Origin: Blastobasis lacticolella
Taxonomy: Eukaryota > Arthropoda > Insecta > Lepidoptera > Blastobasidae
Reading direction: 5' to 3'
DNA: 64,000 nt
Assembly (NCBI GenBank): GCA_905147135.1
Contig: LR990048.1
Coordinates: 5,502,563 to 5,566,562, forward strand
Below, piece by piece: positions 53,601 to 57,301 of the stretch. Below the pieces are notes generated by a model. The model made no database searches and was not told where the DNA came from. It was given only the letters and a program-made list of their open reading frames with translations. Made by a program: the position numbers and the translations under genes. The stretch's first letter is position 1, and every line of letters starts with the position of its first letter.

Positions 53601-55752
53601 TGCCAAGATCATGCCAGGGTTAGAAGTGATTATCATTGACAATTATATTAATAAAAATCATGATAAATATACTTCGTCTTCGTTCGAAATGTCGCTTAAT
53701 GCGAACGCGGTTTCCGCTTCTTAGCGTGCGTAAGTGTCAATTTTGGCAAAAATTGTTTTAAACTTTGTCTAGGTAGTTATATTATCTGATAAATATCAAC
53801 ATAGACCCCTGATACATGCAGATAGATCTGTTTCGTAAGATTCGTGTCATCACACAAGTCCTGGGTCTTAGAGGATAGCAATAACATCTTGGTAATAATG
53901 GAGCTTGAGCAAATCTTTGAAGCTCACTGTTTCTGCCAGTCACTGTTTCGAGGCCCTGATTCTCGGGATTCCCAATTTCATATCTTTATCTACCAGCACT
54001 AAGTCCTTCTACGAACCTGCATCACAGATACATTATCAGTATTAATGCAGTGTTTGCTGATGACACTGTTACCCACTTAATTAATACAATGTTCAACAAG
54101 GCCTTAAAAATGTTTTTGACTGGACCCAGGACTGGCTGCTGACACTAAACAGATAAATGTACTATACTACATAATGGAAGTAATAACCCTAATTATACAA
54201 ACACTCAAGAAAATAAACCTATATAAAGTGTTACAGTGTGTAAGTAAACAGAGGGACCTCGGCATAATCTAAAATGGGATGAACATATTGCATATCACAA
54301 AAAAGTCCAATTCATTGCTCAACATCATTAGGAAGGCATTTTATCATATTAATAAGGAGCTATTTATAAAGCTTGTGGAGTATGGGTTCCAAAATTGAAG
54401 ACATTATTTTATAAAAGATATCAATCAAGCTTCTAGAGAAGATACAATGTAGAGCAACAAAAACAGTCTCGTGTTTGCTTACCACAGAGTATGAGCAATG
54501 CTGAAAATCCCTTAGCCTGACTACTCTCGAAAACCGAAGGAACCATGGATACTCATCGAAACTTACAAGATACTGTCCAGCTATTACAATGATTTCCATC
54601 TCAATTAAACTGACTTTCAAAGAAAGAAACTGTTCAGGAACTACAATGACATAGATAGATAGATAGGGGTTGGTAAAACAAAGCAAAAAAAACAAGTAAC
54701 TAAAAAATAACTAATAATAAAAACATCTTAACTCCTTTTCAATGCTAAACATAAAATGTTTAAACTAGCTAGTCTAACAGTCTTCTCTTATGTTTTATTA
54801 TGGTTTCTACATTTATTTTCTGATTAGTGCTGTCAATCATACTCTAGTTCAGTTTGCTTGATTAGATAACATCTGAATTATTGTAAATATTAACATTTAG
54901 TACACACTCGGAATATACCTATAGAAGCATGTAGTTTCTTGGTCTTTTAATTCTTTATTCAGGCAATGCCATGAGTAATGCAAATAATGTGTTTTAATTA
55001 TTCATTATTACAAAACTATTAACCCAGCACAGGTATCTCTGCTTCGCACTGGTGTGCTTGGGGTTTTTCTATTACAATATGCACATGCACATACATATAA
55101 ACATCCGGAACAAATTCTCTACATTATTTAGGATGTTGGTTAGGAGTTAGCGGATATACAGACAGAAGCAGAAACATAGTTAATTTTATCCTAAGTAAGG
55201 AAACAGAAGTACTCAACCATTTAGCATTCTGTATATTTATTTGGACTGGACAACATGATGTGATGTTTACCATGCAAAAATCAACTAAAATATAGAAATT
55301 ACCCTAATATAGTTAATGTATGATGTAAAAACCTTGACTTCTATTTGCTATATGATTGGCTAATATGATCAGTGGCATAACATGATTGAATTTTTAATAA
55401 AGATAGACTTTCGACCAGGTTTACGAATTATCATTACTAAAATAGGAATAAAATAAGTTGGGGGCAATAAATCTACCTTCAATTCCTTTGTCAAATTCGT
55501 TGGTATTATTGCAGAGGGAAAACCTAATTACAAATTAAAATTGAGAACATCAAAGATAATTACGGTATGGGCCGGCCAATTGGTTAGACGAGTTTAGTGT
55601 TTGGAAATCTAATAGGAAAGGATTAATGGATTCAGCAGAACAGAATGTTGCTTACCGTGAGGGTAGGCTGGCGGCGTCGACCGCACAGGCGATCCGTGTC
55701 CCGAGTGGGTGCCGGCCAAGGCCACGAATAACACCCATAACATCGTCATCAT
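7865..55752 (-). CDS. LMTK: LMTK/AATYK-type transmembrane kinase-like protein, 19 coding exons, 2529 aa
   Basis: Coding segments from 5' to 3' run from 55656-55752 down to 7865-8640; each is listed separately. All phases match and the total is 7590 nt. The protein starts with a signal peptide, has one membrane helix at residues about 43-67, a juxtamembrane block, a kinase-like domain at about 190-425 and a very long acidic, Ser/Thr-rich tail. At about 2200-2203 lies RVVF inside KKRVVFKRQKYHCVYEYPRE, matching the PP1-docking region near the end of vertebrate LMTKs. Those proteins act on endosomal and axonal trafficking and bind PP1. Here the HRD and DFG aspartates are missing, so catalysis is doubtful (see findings). 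The tail is far longer than in the roughly 1400-1500 residue human proteins. The gene is head to head with ELAC2 and converges on WDR13. Confidence 0.87.
8952..9056 (-). CDS. LMTK: LMTK exon 18
   Basis: Acceptor CGGTGTTCCAG, donor GTACGA. It reads DWDPRAAEEAALGYGQLFGS, then PLDMYPLPQGIAFGS. Phase 1 on both sides; a symmetric exon. Confidence 0.82.
9918..10001. repeat. 21-bp minisatellite next to the exon 17 donor
   Basis: Four units, 9918-9938, 9939-9959, 9960-9980 and 9981-10001, share the pattern ACTGTCGCTGTTACTGGTGG plus T on the + strand. It begins within about 20 nt of the exon 17 donor, inside intron 17 of LMTK. Confidence 0.75.
10020..10155 (-). CDS. LMTK: LMTK exon 17: PP1-docking motif
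   Basis: Acceptor CCTGTTCAG, donor GTGAGT. It reads YTLPQDKKRVVFKRQKYHCV, then YEYPREVADAEHSPAACLPD. RVVF fits the RVxF docking motif for protein phosphatase 1, and the KK-VxF-x(5)-VY context matches the PP1-binding block of vertebrate LMTKs. This exon is the best link of the tail to the family. Confidence 0.88.
10571..10759 (-). CDS. LMTK: LMTK exon 16
   Basis: The acceptor is a NAGNAG type (AAGCAG), so the first glutamine may or may not be included. It reads QRDGDNGGESTRAPDAPADG, then an SG repeat, EGDEVEFVPSSWDCRAAPAK and ends LQAHS. Donor GTAATT. Confidence 0.8.
10760..12729 (-). other. LMTK intron 15
   Basis: No exon is supported. It holds one family B MITE (11427-11655). The small open frames at 10916-11128 and 12115-12438 show no start context, splice sites or similarity I can name. 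Confidence 0.45.
11427..11655. mobile_element. MITE family B, copy 1
   Basis: Ends are inverted: ATGAGGGTTATGACGATTTC on the left and GCGAAAGCCCTCATTCG on the right, with inner GATAGCGCTAGTGAGGCGTA mirrored by TACATCACAGTAACGCCA. Same layout as copies at 22406, 24956, 58755 and 60776. Confidence 0.7.
12730..12780 (-). CDS. LMTK: LMTK exon 15 (51 nt)
   Basis: Acceptor GGCGCGCTAG, donor GTGAGT. The 17 codons read DGDGRETALVPNTHFDH, phase 0 on both sides. Short, GC-rich and in frame, so an optional exon is possible. Confidence 0.72.
13117..13360. mobile_element. MITE family A, copy 2 (inverted relative to copy 1)
   Basis: TIRs TAGAGCTCGTCTAGTCTAAA and its inverse bound a body that is the reverse complement of 2138-2392, including AACGACGCGTGTTCCTACGT and GTGGGAGCCAATGAACG. 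The right TIR is a little eroded. TA flanks both ends. Confidence 0.8.
13361..13760 (+). mobile_element. 5'-truncated non-LTR retrotransposon 3' end
   Basis: A short open end reads PSVPDELSSALNLLLEARDD, then PSEDSL and stop at about 13523, followed by a 3' UTR with GGCGAGTCGTGCATAACTC and CCCATTTACTTTGCGTTGGG and a run of nine or more A at about 13756. That is the layout of a truncated LINE. It abuts the MITE directly. The family is not certain. Confidence 0.5.
14554..14729 (-). CDS. LMTK: LMTK exon 14
   Basis: Acceptor CGACTTTCAG, donor GTCAGT. It reads GPASEIMSTSFSQESPTEAN, then PDVVSEIVKEWDSDTESQSS and ends GEFIWK. Phases match on both sides. Confidence 0.8.
14804..16995 (-). CDS. LMTK: LMTK exon 13: second large tail exon
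   Basis: Acceptor GTGTTCCACAG, donor GTAAGT. It begins MTMSADSLNGSPYKRPAGPP and runs 730 codons without a stop. It is Ser, Asp, Glu and Asn rich with no recognised domain. The codon-rich - strand gives spurious open frames on the opposite strand. Confidence 0.88.
17441..17666 (-). CDS. LMTK: LMTK exon 12
   Basis: Acceptor ATACCTCCAG, donor GTGAGT. The open frame reads HTYTDSSESYLEPCNISTDE, then ATELPTATTVGGPSGDGDGG, ending in SNE. The other two frames are worse in composition or do not join. Low-complexity Gly-Asp stretch in the middle. Confidence 0.82.
18165..18275 (+). repeat. Dispersed lepidopteran repeat fragment
   Basis: Shares AGGATGCCGCTGATCAGGCA, AGCGGACCCTGGCAGAAGCC and GATTGACCGCTCG with the copies at 2595-2690 and, reversed, 4420-4550. 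Confidence 0.55.
18300..18545 (-). mobile_element. LINE 3'-end fragment
   Basis: The + strand reads GGTGCACCATGGGGTGCGGA, GTCAGAGCAACG, and CAGCGATGGCCACTTTCCAA followed by CAGGTGGCCCGTTTGCC. The same block is found reversed at 61830-62050, and shorter versions occur at 8750-8800, 32400-32460 and 48160-48205. It is a common lepidopteran retroelement tail. Confidence 0.5.
18630..18830 (+). repeat. Dispersed repeat, copy 1
   Basis: Contains GAGCGACTGCCATCTGACCT, GGGGAACCTGACCAGATTGG, CTGAACGTGCAGGTTTC and a TTTTCCCTCACC block. A fuller copy is at 51960-52250, and pieces occur at 9105-9140, 9400-9480 and 19067-19160. Common lepidopteran LINE or SINE 3' sequence. Confidence 0.55.
18998..19068 (-). 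pseudogene. Duplicated fragment of LMTK exon 11
   Basis: About 71 nt match 19250-19320 of exon 11 with five differences, encoding VVSYCATPPALSAVAEETGH on the - strand. Neighbouring intron sequence (18901-18922 against 19202-19229) is also partly copied. The fragment lacks the original donor. It lies in intron 11 and probably arose by a local tandem duplication. Confidence 0.7.
19230..19383 (-). CDS. LMTK: LMTK exon 11
   Basis: Acceptor CGTGGCAG, donor GTATGT. It reads VSGIEPPAESREEWALPPPP, then ELVVSYCAAPPALSPIAEET, then GHQLHAYENDK. I chose the GTATGT donor at 19229 over a GTGTAT two bases earlier because only the former keeps the next exon in frame. Its 3' half is partly duplicated at 18998-19068. 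Confidence 0.82.
19813..22213 (-). CDS. LMTK: LMTK exon 10: end of kinase fold and first large tail exon
   Basis: Acceptor CACCCGCAG, donor GTATGT. It opens YQVMQLCWQTDPASRATASQ, the helix H-I region with its conserved CW and Arg, then DFEERWQRLKPNS, which matches the DFE-xW-LKPN block that follows the kinase domain in vertebrate LMTKs. The other ~730 residues are an acidic Ser/Thr-rich disordered tail. No intron interrupts its 2401 nt. Confidence 0.9.
22406..22585. mobile_element. MITE family B, copy 2
   Basis: GATTTCAGATGGCGCTACTG near the left end is mirrored by CAGTAGCGCCATCTCGTGGA near the right. Outer ends GAGGATTTTC and AAACTCTCATTA are degraded inverted repeats. Lies in LMTK intron 9. 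Confidence 0.7.
22751..22869 (-). CDS. LMTK: LMTK exon 9: helix F, C-lobe
   Basis: Acceptor CCCCCTCAG, donor GTGAGT. It reads ASSEVWSLGVVVWEALAGG, the kinase SDVWSLGV helix F with Asp changed to Glu, followed by an Ala-Pro-rich insert. Ends two bases into a codon. Confidence 0.87.
23690..23819 (-). CDS. LMTK: LMTK exon 8: degenerate activation segment
   Basis: Acceptor TCGTTCCAG, donor GTACGT. It reads ALSSDSILVRDPTGTPRAVL, then VGHAAPPSQFAAPETTIPPH. The DFG/DYG motif is replaced by GHA; the APE triplet survives. A second acceptor 12 nt further (exon start 23807) would also keep the frame and aligns better. Confidence 0.78.
24055..24352 (-). mobile_element. 5'-truncated LINE fragment abutting LMTK exon 7
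   Basis: From the exon 7 donor the - strand reads an uninterrupted LINE ORF2 C-terminus, VRRLFNRLLHNQTRSVRALH, then RTSRFGSTFIMRTAKEWNAL, then its own stop and an A-rich tail (AAGTAAAAAAAAAGG) near 24050. This sequence type is very common in Lepidoptera. The insertion is in the same orientation as LMTK. Confidence 0.75.
24353..24471 (-). CDS. LMTK: LMTK exon 7: helix E and degenerate catalytic loop
   Basis: Acceptor TTCCCACAG. It reads DLRTYLTGERSPAPAALSLA, then ADAATALAHLHGRGYHGLAG. The expected HSDLALRN-type loop is reduced to HGLAG. The donor GTAAGA at 24352 is also the first codons of an adjacent LINE-derived frame. Confidence 0.83.
24956..25122. mobile_element. MITE family B, copy 3
   Basis: AATGAGGGTTTTCACGATTT, CAGATGGCGCTAGTGAGGCG and AAGGTCCG at the left; CAGACCTTACGTCACTGTAG and CGCCATCTTTTGGATTG at the right. 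Clear inverted arms. Confidence 0.72.
25130..25440 (-). mobile_element. CR1-like LINE C-terminal fragment
   Basis: The - strand encodes FFSNRVVSNWNKLSQNIVTA then VNSFKNRLNEWLK, the typical end of CR1/L2-type ORF2, and finishes in an (AAATA)n-like tail near 25135. Truncated, with no start; intron 6 of LMTK. Confidence 0.6.
25790..25880 (-). mobile_element. RTE-like LINE 3' end
   Basis: The - strand reads AAACCGCATTAAAATCCGTT, GCGTGGTGTAAAAGATCTAA and ACATAGGGACAGACGG, a well-known lepidopteran RTE-type 3' UTR. Similar pieces occur near 10405, 24600 and 30815. Confidence 0.55.
26606..26812 (-). CDS. LMTK: LMTK exon 6: N-lobe of kinase-like domain
   Basis: Acceptor ATCCCCAG, donor GTTAGT. It reads VVEAELETDRGP, then SVSTKVLGQAASLEDKARFL, then REARALRDAPHENLLAYVGK and ends LVFEFCPM. 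K221 could be the ATP-anchoring lysine and E238 the helix-C glutamate. The FEFCP hinge matches the MEFCP hinge of LMTKs. Confidence 0.88.
26885..27010 (-). mobile_element. LINE 3'-end fragment, same family as 24055-24352
   Basis: CATTTGACCGCCATCTCACC, TGGTGGTAAGTGACGATG and CAGCCTATTCACTCTAGCCT match the 3' end at 24065-24165. Other pieces are at 35110-35205, 47580-47620 and 61200-61290. Confidence 0.6.
27488..27895. mobile_element. MITE family C, ~400 bp
   Basis: Left end GCAGGCTACACACCTTCAGT and on into TTTAACT pairs with the right end, whose reverse complement reads GAGTCTACAGACCTTCAGTT. Arms are about 45 bp. A further CAGTTTTAACTGTACAG block at about 27896-27950 suggests a nested second copy. 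No coding capacity. Confidence 0.55.
28126..28193 (-). CDS. LMTK: LMTK exon 5: glycine-rich loop
   Basis: Acceptor TAAACAG, donor GTGAGT. It reads GGEDIPRNSLQYLRECSRGW then FGR. The GWFG signature is the LMTK form of the kinase P-loop, although the first glycine of GxGxxG appears replaced (ECSRGWFGR). Confidence 0.85.
28426..28740. repeat. Dispersed lepidopteran repeat
   Basis: CGGCCCATAACAATCCATTG, then AGGACTAAGGGCTACTCCCA and CCACGCTTGGCTAGTGGGTT follow the wording of a frequent lepidopteran repeat. Lies in LMTK intron 4, upstream of exon 5 on the - strand. Confidence 0.4.
29697..29991 (-). CDS. LMTK: LMTK exon 4: juxtamembrane region
   Basis: Acceptor CTGTCCGCAG, donor GTGAGT. It reads LFTASATALHDGQRSQPPDS, then GFSETAAGEDNNNGPISF, then a proline-rich end (VPPAPPSPPPQRSADP). 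It ends one base into the glycine that opens the next exon. Confidence 0.85.
32111..32134 (-). CDS. LMTK: LMTK exon 3: 24-nt microexon
   Basis: Eight codons, PNEGADNQ, lie between a strong polypyrimidine acceptor (TCTCTTTTCTGCAG) and donor GTATCT, with phase 0 on both sides. The position and NPEG-like composition recall the juxtamembrane segment after the membrane helix in vertebrate LMTKs. Being in phase, it could be skipped without breaking the frame. Confidence 0.7.
34800..35060. promoter_or_regulatory. Promoter-like GC-rich patch in LMTK intron 2
   Basis: Within an AT-rich intron this stretch carries TGACGTAA (CRE-like, 34881-34888), overlapping CCAAT/ATTGG (34910-34920), GGGCG and a CAAGGCGC/GCGCCTTG hairpin (34961-34984). 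It would suit an internal promoter just upstream of the microexon on the - strand. No transcript evidence is available. Confidence 0.3.
37780..38010. promoter_or_regulatory. CpG-rich patch in LMTK intron 2
   Basis: A dense CpG block (GAGATGCGCGCGCGCACTAT, GAGGGCGAGCGCGCGGCGAT) inside AT-rich intron. Open frames on both strands reflect composition and show no protein similarity. Possible enhancer or promoter; inference only. Confidence 0.25.
38763..39366 (+). promoter_or_regulatory. LINE leader with repeated units and tRNA-like B boxes
   Basis: TATTCCGATGAGTAGTT occurs near 38770 and 39188. GGGTTCGATCCTC occurs at about 39061 and 39269, each followed by a poly(T)/poly(A) stretch and an AATTACCC or GAGTAACCC ending. 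These look like two diverged copies of a leader unit carrying a pol III B-box-like sequence. Confidence 0.5.
39367..40890 (+). CDS. LINE ORF1: coiled-coil protein, 507 aa
   Basis: The start ATG lies just after the leader. Residues about 8-130 are a dense Leu/Glu/Lys heptad region (LEDQLKAALTELKFSRDKVQ, LEQELSLAHREI) and should form a coiled coil for multimerisation. The middle is polar. Residues about 320-490 contain IVYSDQIGVGLG and hydrophobic beta-like stretches that could be an SGNH-esterase-type domain as in CR1 ORF1, but I cannot see a certain catalytic triad. No CCHC knuckle is visible. ORF1 products bind element RNA in the RNP. Not a host gene. Confidence 0.75.
   Translation: MTTTRRMYNLKLEDQLKAALTELKFSRDKVQQLLLERQESEAEIGVVNNRNKDLKDQLVELDIQLEDIRAQRDQLQVIVDSFQQCSEEHEAALDRISELEQELSLAHREIDQHKADKLNIATDNTQAMYQDLILKNIRCNNETIYKQDIYNLKSQILHLETELKTTMLQYENSQKLINEYSDSMSQLITDLKLNEEKLNSLLTYCNCNKQNAVETDTVKETSKHKDYDLSLSMSSGSCVENIAMICDQSTLVDFRSKQRDIDKRSHESGVHETQNHQRLAHDRVVDHRRDSIQQLEKISEPLSQILSMTCNDRSDRSVDHDRRTIVYSDQIGVGLGAQIGYHLHHNVTNYCYPNMEFVDIINKISKQTYSSNTAIIIMIANYYNVSKITLDKCIKLLLSISNKYKCKFIFCTFPYCINISQEQNKCIHNLNTYIYNSIYHYDDAISLFDINKFIFRFKLTRNTMLLSKTLKLRLAKLLGHYLQFITTNKMCDNSCIKLSTGDSNCLN
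40878..43157 (+). CDS. LINE ORF2, part 1: EN and RT, 759 aa
   Basis: The open frame overlaps the ORF1 end by 13 nt and has no ATG before the endonuclease domain. Residues about 40-250 are an APE-type endonuclease: HQNIQG, ITEHWL, YRPP, GDFN and a terminal SDHFG. Residues about 500-740 are reverse transcriptase: LFKSGDSGDTSNYRPVSVL, FGFTKGRS, CDLSKAFD, GVPQGSILGP and LFADDTS with the catalytic aspartate pair. The frame then breaks in a run of A at about 43122-43130. Confidence 0.82.
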   Translation: MFKLVNLTTEKSSNSKSSVTSEKQVLSSNKCNIGSTIIDSSIKLLHQNIQGFSPKKLEIELFLEKMRYDIICITEHWLKEHEINCLNYENYFIGSSFCRKTTIHGGSLIMTRNNIKVKERRDIVRLSVERTIELSCIELERHIVVCVYRPPNNGNFDSFESVMEDVLKIISASNKKPMVCGDFNVNLFEETMLSRRLLNLFKSFNLNHIFYEPTRVTSSTSTCLDNIFCNCEIIEKQILSALPSDHFGQLIMFPFKQENKKISITIRPVTACKIKNFKNGVANKLDTKIFDTDDANTFYNDFFSTVHAEFEKSFKTKTVNIKTGFKFSDWATKGIRKSRENLFNLYADKALLKSDSFNDYVRKYSNIFKMVCQKAKAKFINNKILSSDNKIKTIWAIINNETGKVRNKVQEYKLKTCAGIVNSNEEVAQEFEEFFSNIPIKTTAHLNSSSSRALALLKAHVPACMEKLKFRHVTPLIIVKTFDSIKVKSTEDIWGMSVNACKASISILAPHLAAIYNKCIDDGVFPDLLKYSKLVPLFKSGDSGDTSNYRPVSVLPVMSKIFEKLIMNDMLCHFNLNNIFNHQQFGFTKGRSTVDAGIALIQNILEAWEDSKDAIGVFCDLSKAFDCVEHDTLILKLKHYGVTDKALDLMKSYLTNRMQRVQINRVKSAGSTLGIGVPQGSILGPFLFLVYVNDLPFVTQGLAKTVLFADDTSLIFKIRRNTQSVNEINNTLLKVQDWFTINNLVLNAKKNEVCAFSIT
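43117..43848 (+). pseudogene. LINE ORF2, part 2: continuation in a shifted frame
   Basis: This frame picks up at the A run where part 1 derails and carries the thumb and C-terminal region: VFLGMTIDNRLQWGPHI, LLSYGILLWG, LQKRAVRAIYGL and a terminal YYNKIPNDI. Order and spacing match a LINE ORF2 C-terminus. The one-base break may be a real mutation, a sequencing error in a homopolymer, or slippage. Confidence 0.75.
44395..44750 (-). mobile_element. Jockey-type LINE ORF2 C-terminal fragment
   Basis: The - strand reads QALMPVWMYGIQL, a stop, then GCIKRANTD, FQNKVLRDTVNAPWYIRNN, HHYVNVEAIQPPDN and RRLKRTTPFELV. This is the classic Jockey C-terminus, with one internal stop. It lies just right of the LINE tail. 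Confidence 0.72.
45640..46060. promoter_or_regulatory. CpG-rich patch with a splice-donor-like edge
   Basis: A strongly GC/CpG-rich block (GGGAGCGCCGCGGCCGGGCT) in AT-rich intron. On the - strand its downstream edge reads GTGCCA|GTAAGTATTG near 45656, a good donor. The open frames do not join the LMTK frame in phase, so any product would be a non-coding alternative first exon. Confidence 0.28.
49085..49120 (-). mobile_element. Repeat terminus (Helitron/LINE-type 3' end)
   Basis: The - strand reads TTGTCGCGGACACAGCTAGT, the common CTAGT-ended terminus of lepidopteran Helitron-like or RTE-like repeats. The rest of the element is not clear. Confidence 0.35.
51714..51838 (-). CDS. LMTK: LMTK exon 2: transmembrane helix
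   Basis: Acceptor ATCTTCCAG, donor GTACGT. It reads DASGPDWPEDW, then LCTLAAVAIVASFAGVLTGC, then IWCFRRKDLGE. The hydrophobic run is about 24 residues followed by Arg-Arg-Lys, the positive-inside stop-transfer of a type I protein. Ends in phase 0. Confidence 0.88.
51960..52255 (+). repeat. Dispersed lepidopteran repeat, fuller copy
   Basis: Contains GAGCGACCGCCATCTGATCT, GGGGAACCTGACCAGATTGA, CTGAACGTGCAGGTTTCCTC, ACAATGTTTTCCCTCACC and a GGGATCGAACTC box. The last half resembles the CGTGCAGGTTTCCTCACGAT element found throughout Lepidoptera. Confidence 0.6.
52540..53630 (+). mobile_element. Degenerate RTE-like LINE, endonuclease part
   Basis: Several frames give pieces in order: SDRIITPKLRPSPVHLNLVQ then IYAP, FGLGMINKRGERLIWFATDN, FWTSPTRKYRNQFDE, and later LVDERRERKARG. 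This is the endonuclease-domain order of RTE elements often annotated as craniofacial development protein 2-like. Multiple frameshifts make it dead. Confidence 0.6.
53985..54665 (+). mobile_element. Degenerate LINE reverse-transcriptase part
   Basis: VFADDTVTHLINTMFNKALK, then DWTQDWLLTLN at about 54050-54150, then RDLGI and WDEHI-like pieces further on, in shifting frames. The FADD motif marks RT. It may belong to the same dead element as 52540-53630 or be a second one. Confidence 0.55.
55656..55752 (-). CDS. LMTK: LMTK exon 1: start and signal peptide
   Basis: The frame begins MMTMLWVLFVALAGTHSGHG, a short hydrophobic signal peptide with an AGTHS-type cleavage region. Donor GTAAGC follows at once. 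The start is the first in-frame ATG; a tiny upstream frame overlaps it (see findings). It ends one base into codon 33. Confidence 0.85.
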
Positions 55753-57038
55753 TGTGACATTATTTGTACAGCCGCACTATTTTTCTTCTCATTATTTATC
55801 GTTTTTATTTATCAAAACACAAAAAATACACAGTCCATGACAGGTTTCCACTTTGTTGAGATCTTTAGGTACACAGAACGATATCAACACTTGAAATATT
55901 ACATTACGATTATTTCTACAGTCTGAACAATTCTAACTACATCTATCTTATAAATTAATGTAAACTTCGTGCACTTTTAGAATAAAATTGCGCAACCCAC
56001 AGCTGTACAAAACGCCATTTTTGTATTTATTTGGTGTTGCCACGTCACAAATCACAACATGGAGATTCATTTATATTCGGCAACGGCAACATTTTGATAA
56101 TACCACAGATTAACGTAAATCATTCATTGTCTTCGAATTAAGGCCTATACTAACGCACTGATTTTAAAACTGTTGCATCAGTTTTCAACTCAGACGAGTT
56201 TAGTTTGAAATGGTTGTTGTACCGGCAACATAATTTTATAAGAATCGCAAAGTGAGTAGTAGTCTTATTTGACAAAGACGTGCGTGATTCAAGGGAAGTT
56301 AAAGTTAACAAGACCGTTTTGGCTAAATCTCTTTGCCTTTCAACAATCCTCTATGGAAATAGCCATTAGCTGTCACTGTCAAAAACTGTTTTTGACATTG
56401 TCTTGACTTTGACAGGCTTGCCAGATTGGGGGTTTATTTCGCAATTCTGGGGAAAAAATGGACTCCTGGGGAAAAACTGGGAAGACAGAATCTTTGGGGA
56501 AACTTTTGGGGAAAAAAGGTTTTAGGGGAAATATTGAGTCCCATGCAAGTAATAATAAGTTGACAGAAGTTGACACAACCGTTGACGATGAGATTGAATT
56601 GTTAAATTTGTTTAGTGAAGTTTAAGTACCTTTCATTTATTAAAAAAAACGAAGAAATAGTGTATTTATTGTGTACATATTTATTTGTTAATTGCACCAA
56701 ATCAAGTTTGAGGGTTTTTTCCGCAAAAGGTATCTGTTTGGGGATAAATAATTATGAATCTGGGGAAATATGAGAAAACACACCTGGCAACCCTGCTTTG
56801 ACTGACAACCAACACTGACAGACAGAAAGAGTAGCGCTAGCGAGCGACCGAGCGTGCAGTGCATTGTATTTAGATTCTTCCGAGTGAGAATGTTTTGGAT
56901 ATTATTCTAAATCTAAAAATGTATTAGCACTATTTCTCTTGGAAAACAATACTACAATCATTATGCAAATAATAATAATATCATTTGTTTATCGTCACAT
57001 ATATAATTACTTGAAGTCCTAAGTATAACCTCAAACAC
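55753..57038. promoter_or_regulatory. Divergent LMTK/ELAC2 intergenic region
   Basis: About 1.3 kb separates the two start codons, which face away from each other, so both promoters should lie here. The right part contains a GC-richer stretch AGCGCTAGCGAGCGACCGAG near 56835 suited to an ELAC2 start site. No TATA box is convincing. A G-run cluster is listed separately. Confidence 0.5.
56428..56528 (+). other. G-run cluster with G-quadruplex potential
   Basis: Runs at 56428-56432, 56449-56452, 56468-56471, 56479-56481, 56496-56499, 56508-56511 and 56525-56528, spaced by A- and T-rich linkers, many as TGGGGAAAA. Two more GGGG runs follow near 56743 and 56763. Confidence 0.5.
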
Positions 57039-57301
57039 ATGTACGTTAAAAGTGCCTTTTTCCAAGTAGCTAGAGTATACAATGTTCGGTATTATCATAA
57101 AGATAGTACTAAGAAACTGTTGGAATTTTTAGGCAAAATGCCGAAATCTAATTCTGCTCGAATAGCAGAGACTCAGCGCCAAAGACAAACAATTTCTAAG
57201 AAATCTGAGAAATATGCTCCCTCAACGGTGTATCTACAGGTCCTGGGCTCAGGAGCACGGGGGGCACCCAACACGCTCTATATGTTCACTGACCAGAAAA
57301 G
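57039..57301 (+). CDS. ELAC2: ELAC2 exon 1: mitochondrial leader and start
   Basis: Begins MYVKSAFFQVARVYNVRYYH, a basic amphipathic leader; donor GTAATA. A second in-frame ATG (Met34, 57138-57140, AAAATGCC context) follows the leader and could start the nuclear form. Then TVYLQVLGSGARGAPNTLYM. Ends two bases into an arginine codon. Confidence 0.88.

Larger units (their letters stand above)
51839..55655 (-). other. LMTK intron 1
   Basis: Holds a dispersed repeat (51960-52250) and degenerate LINE remnants (52540-54660). The remainder, 54700-55650, is AT-rich with no gene or repeat I can name. Confidence 0.6.
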
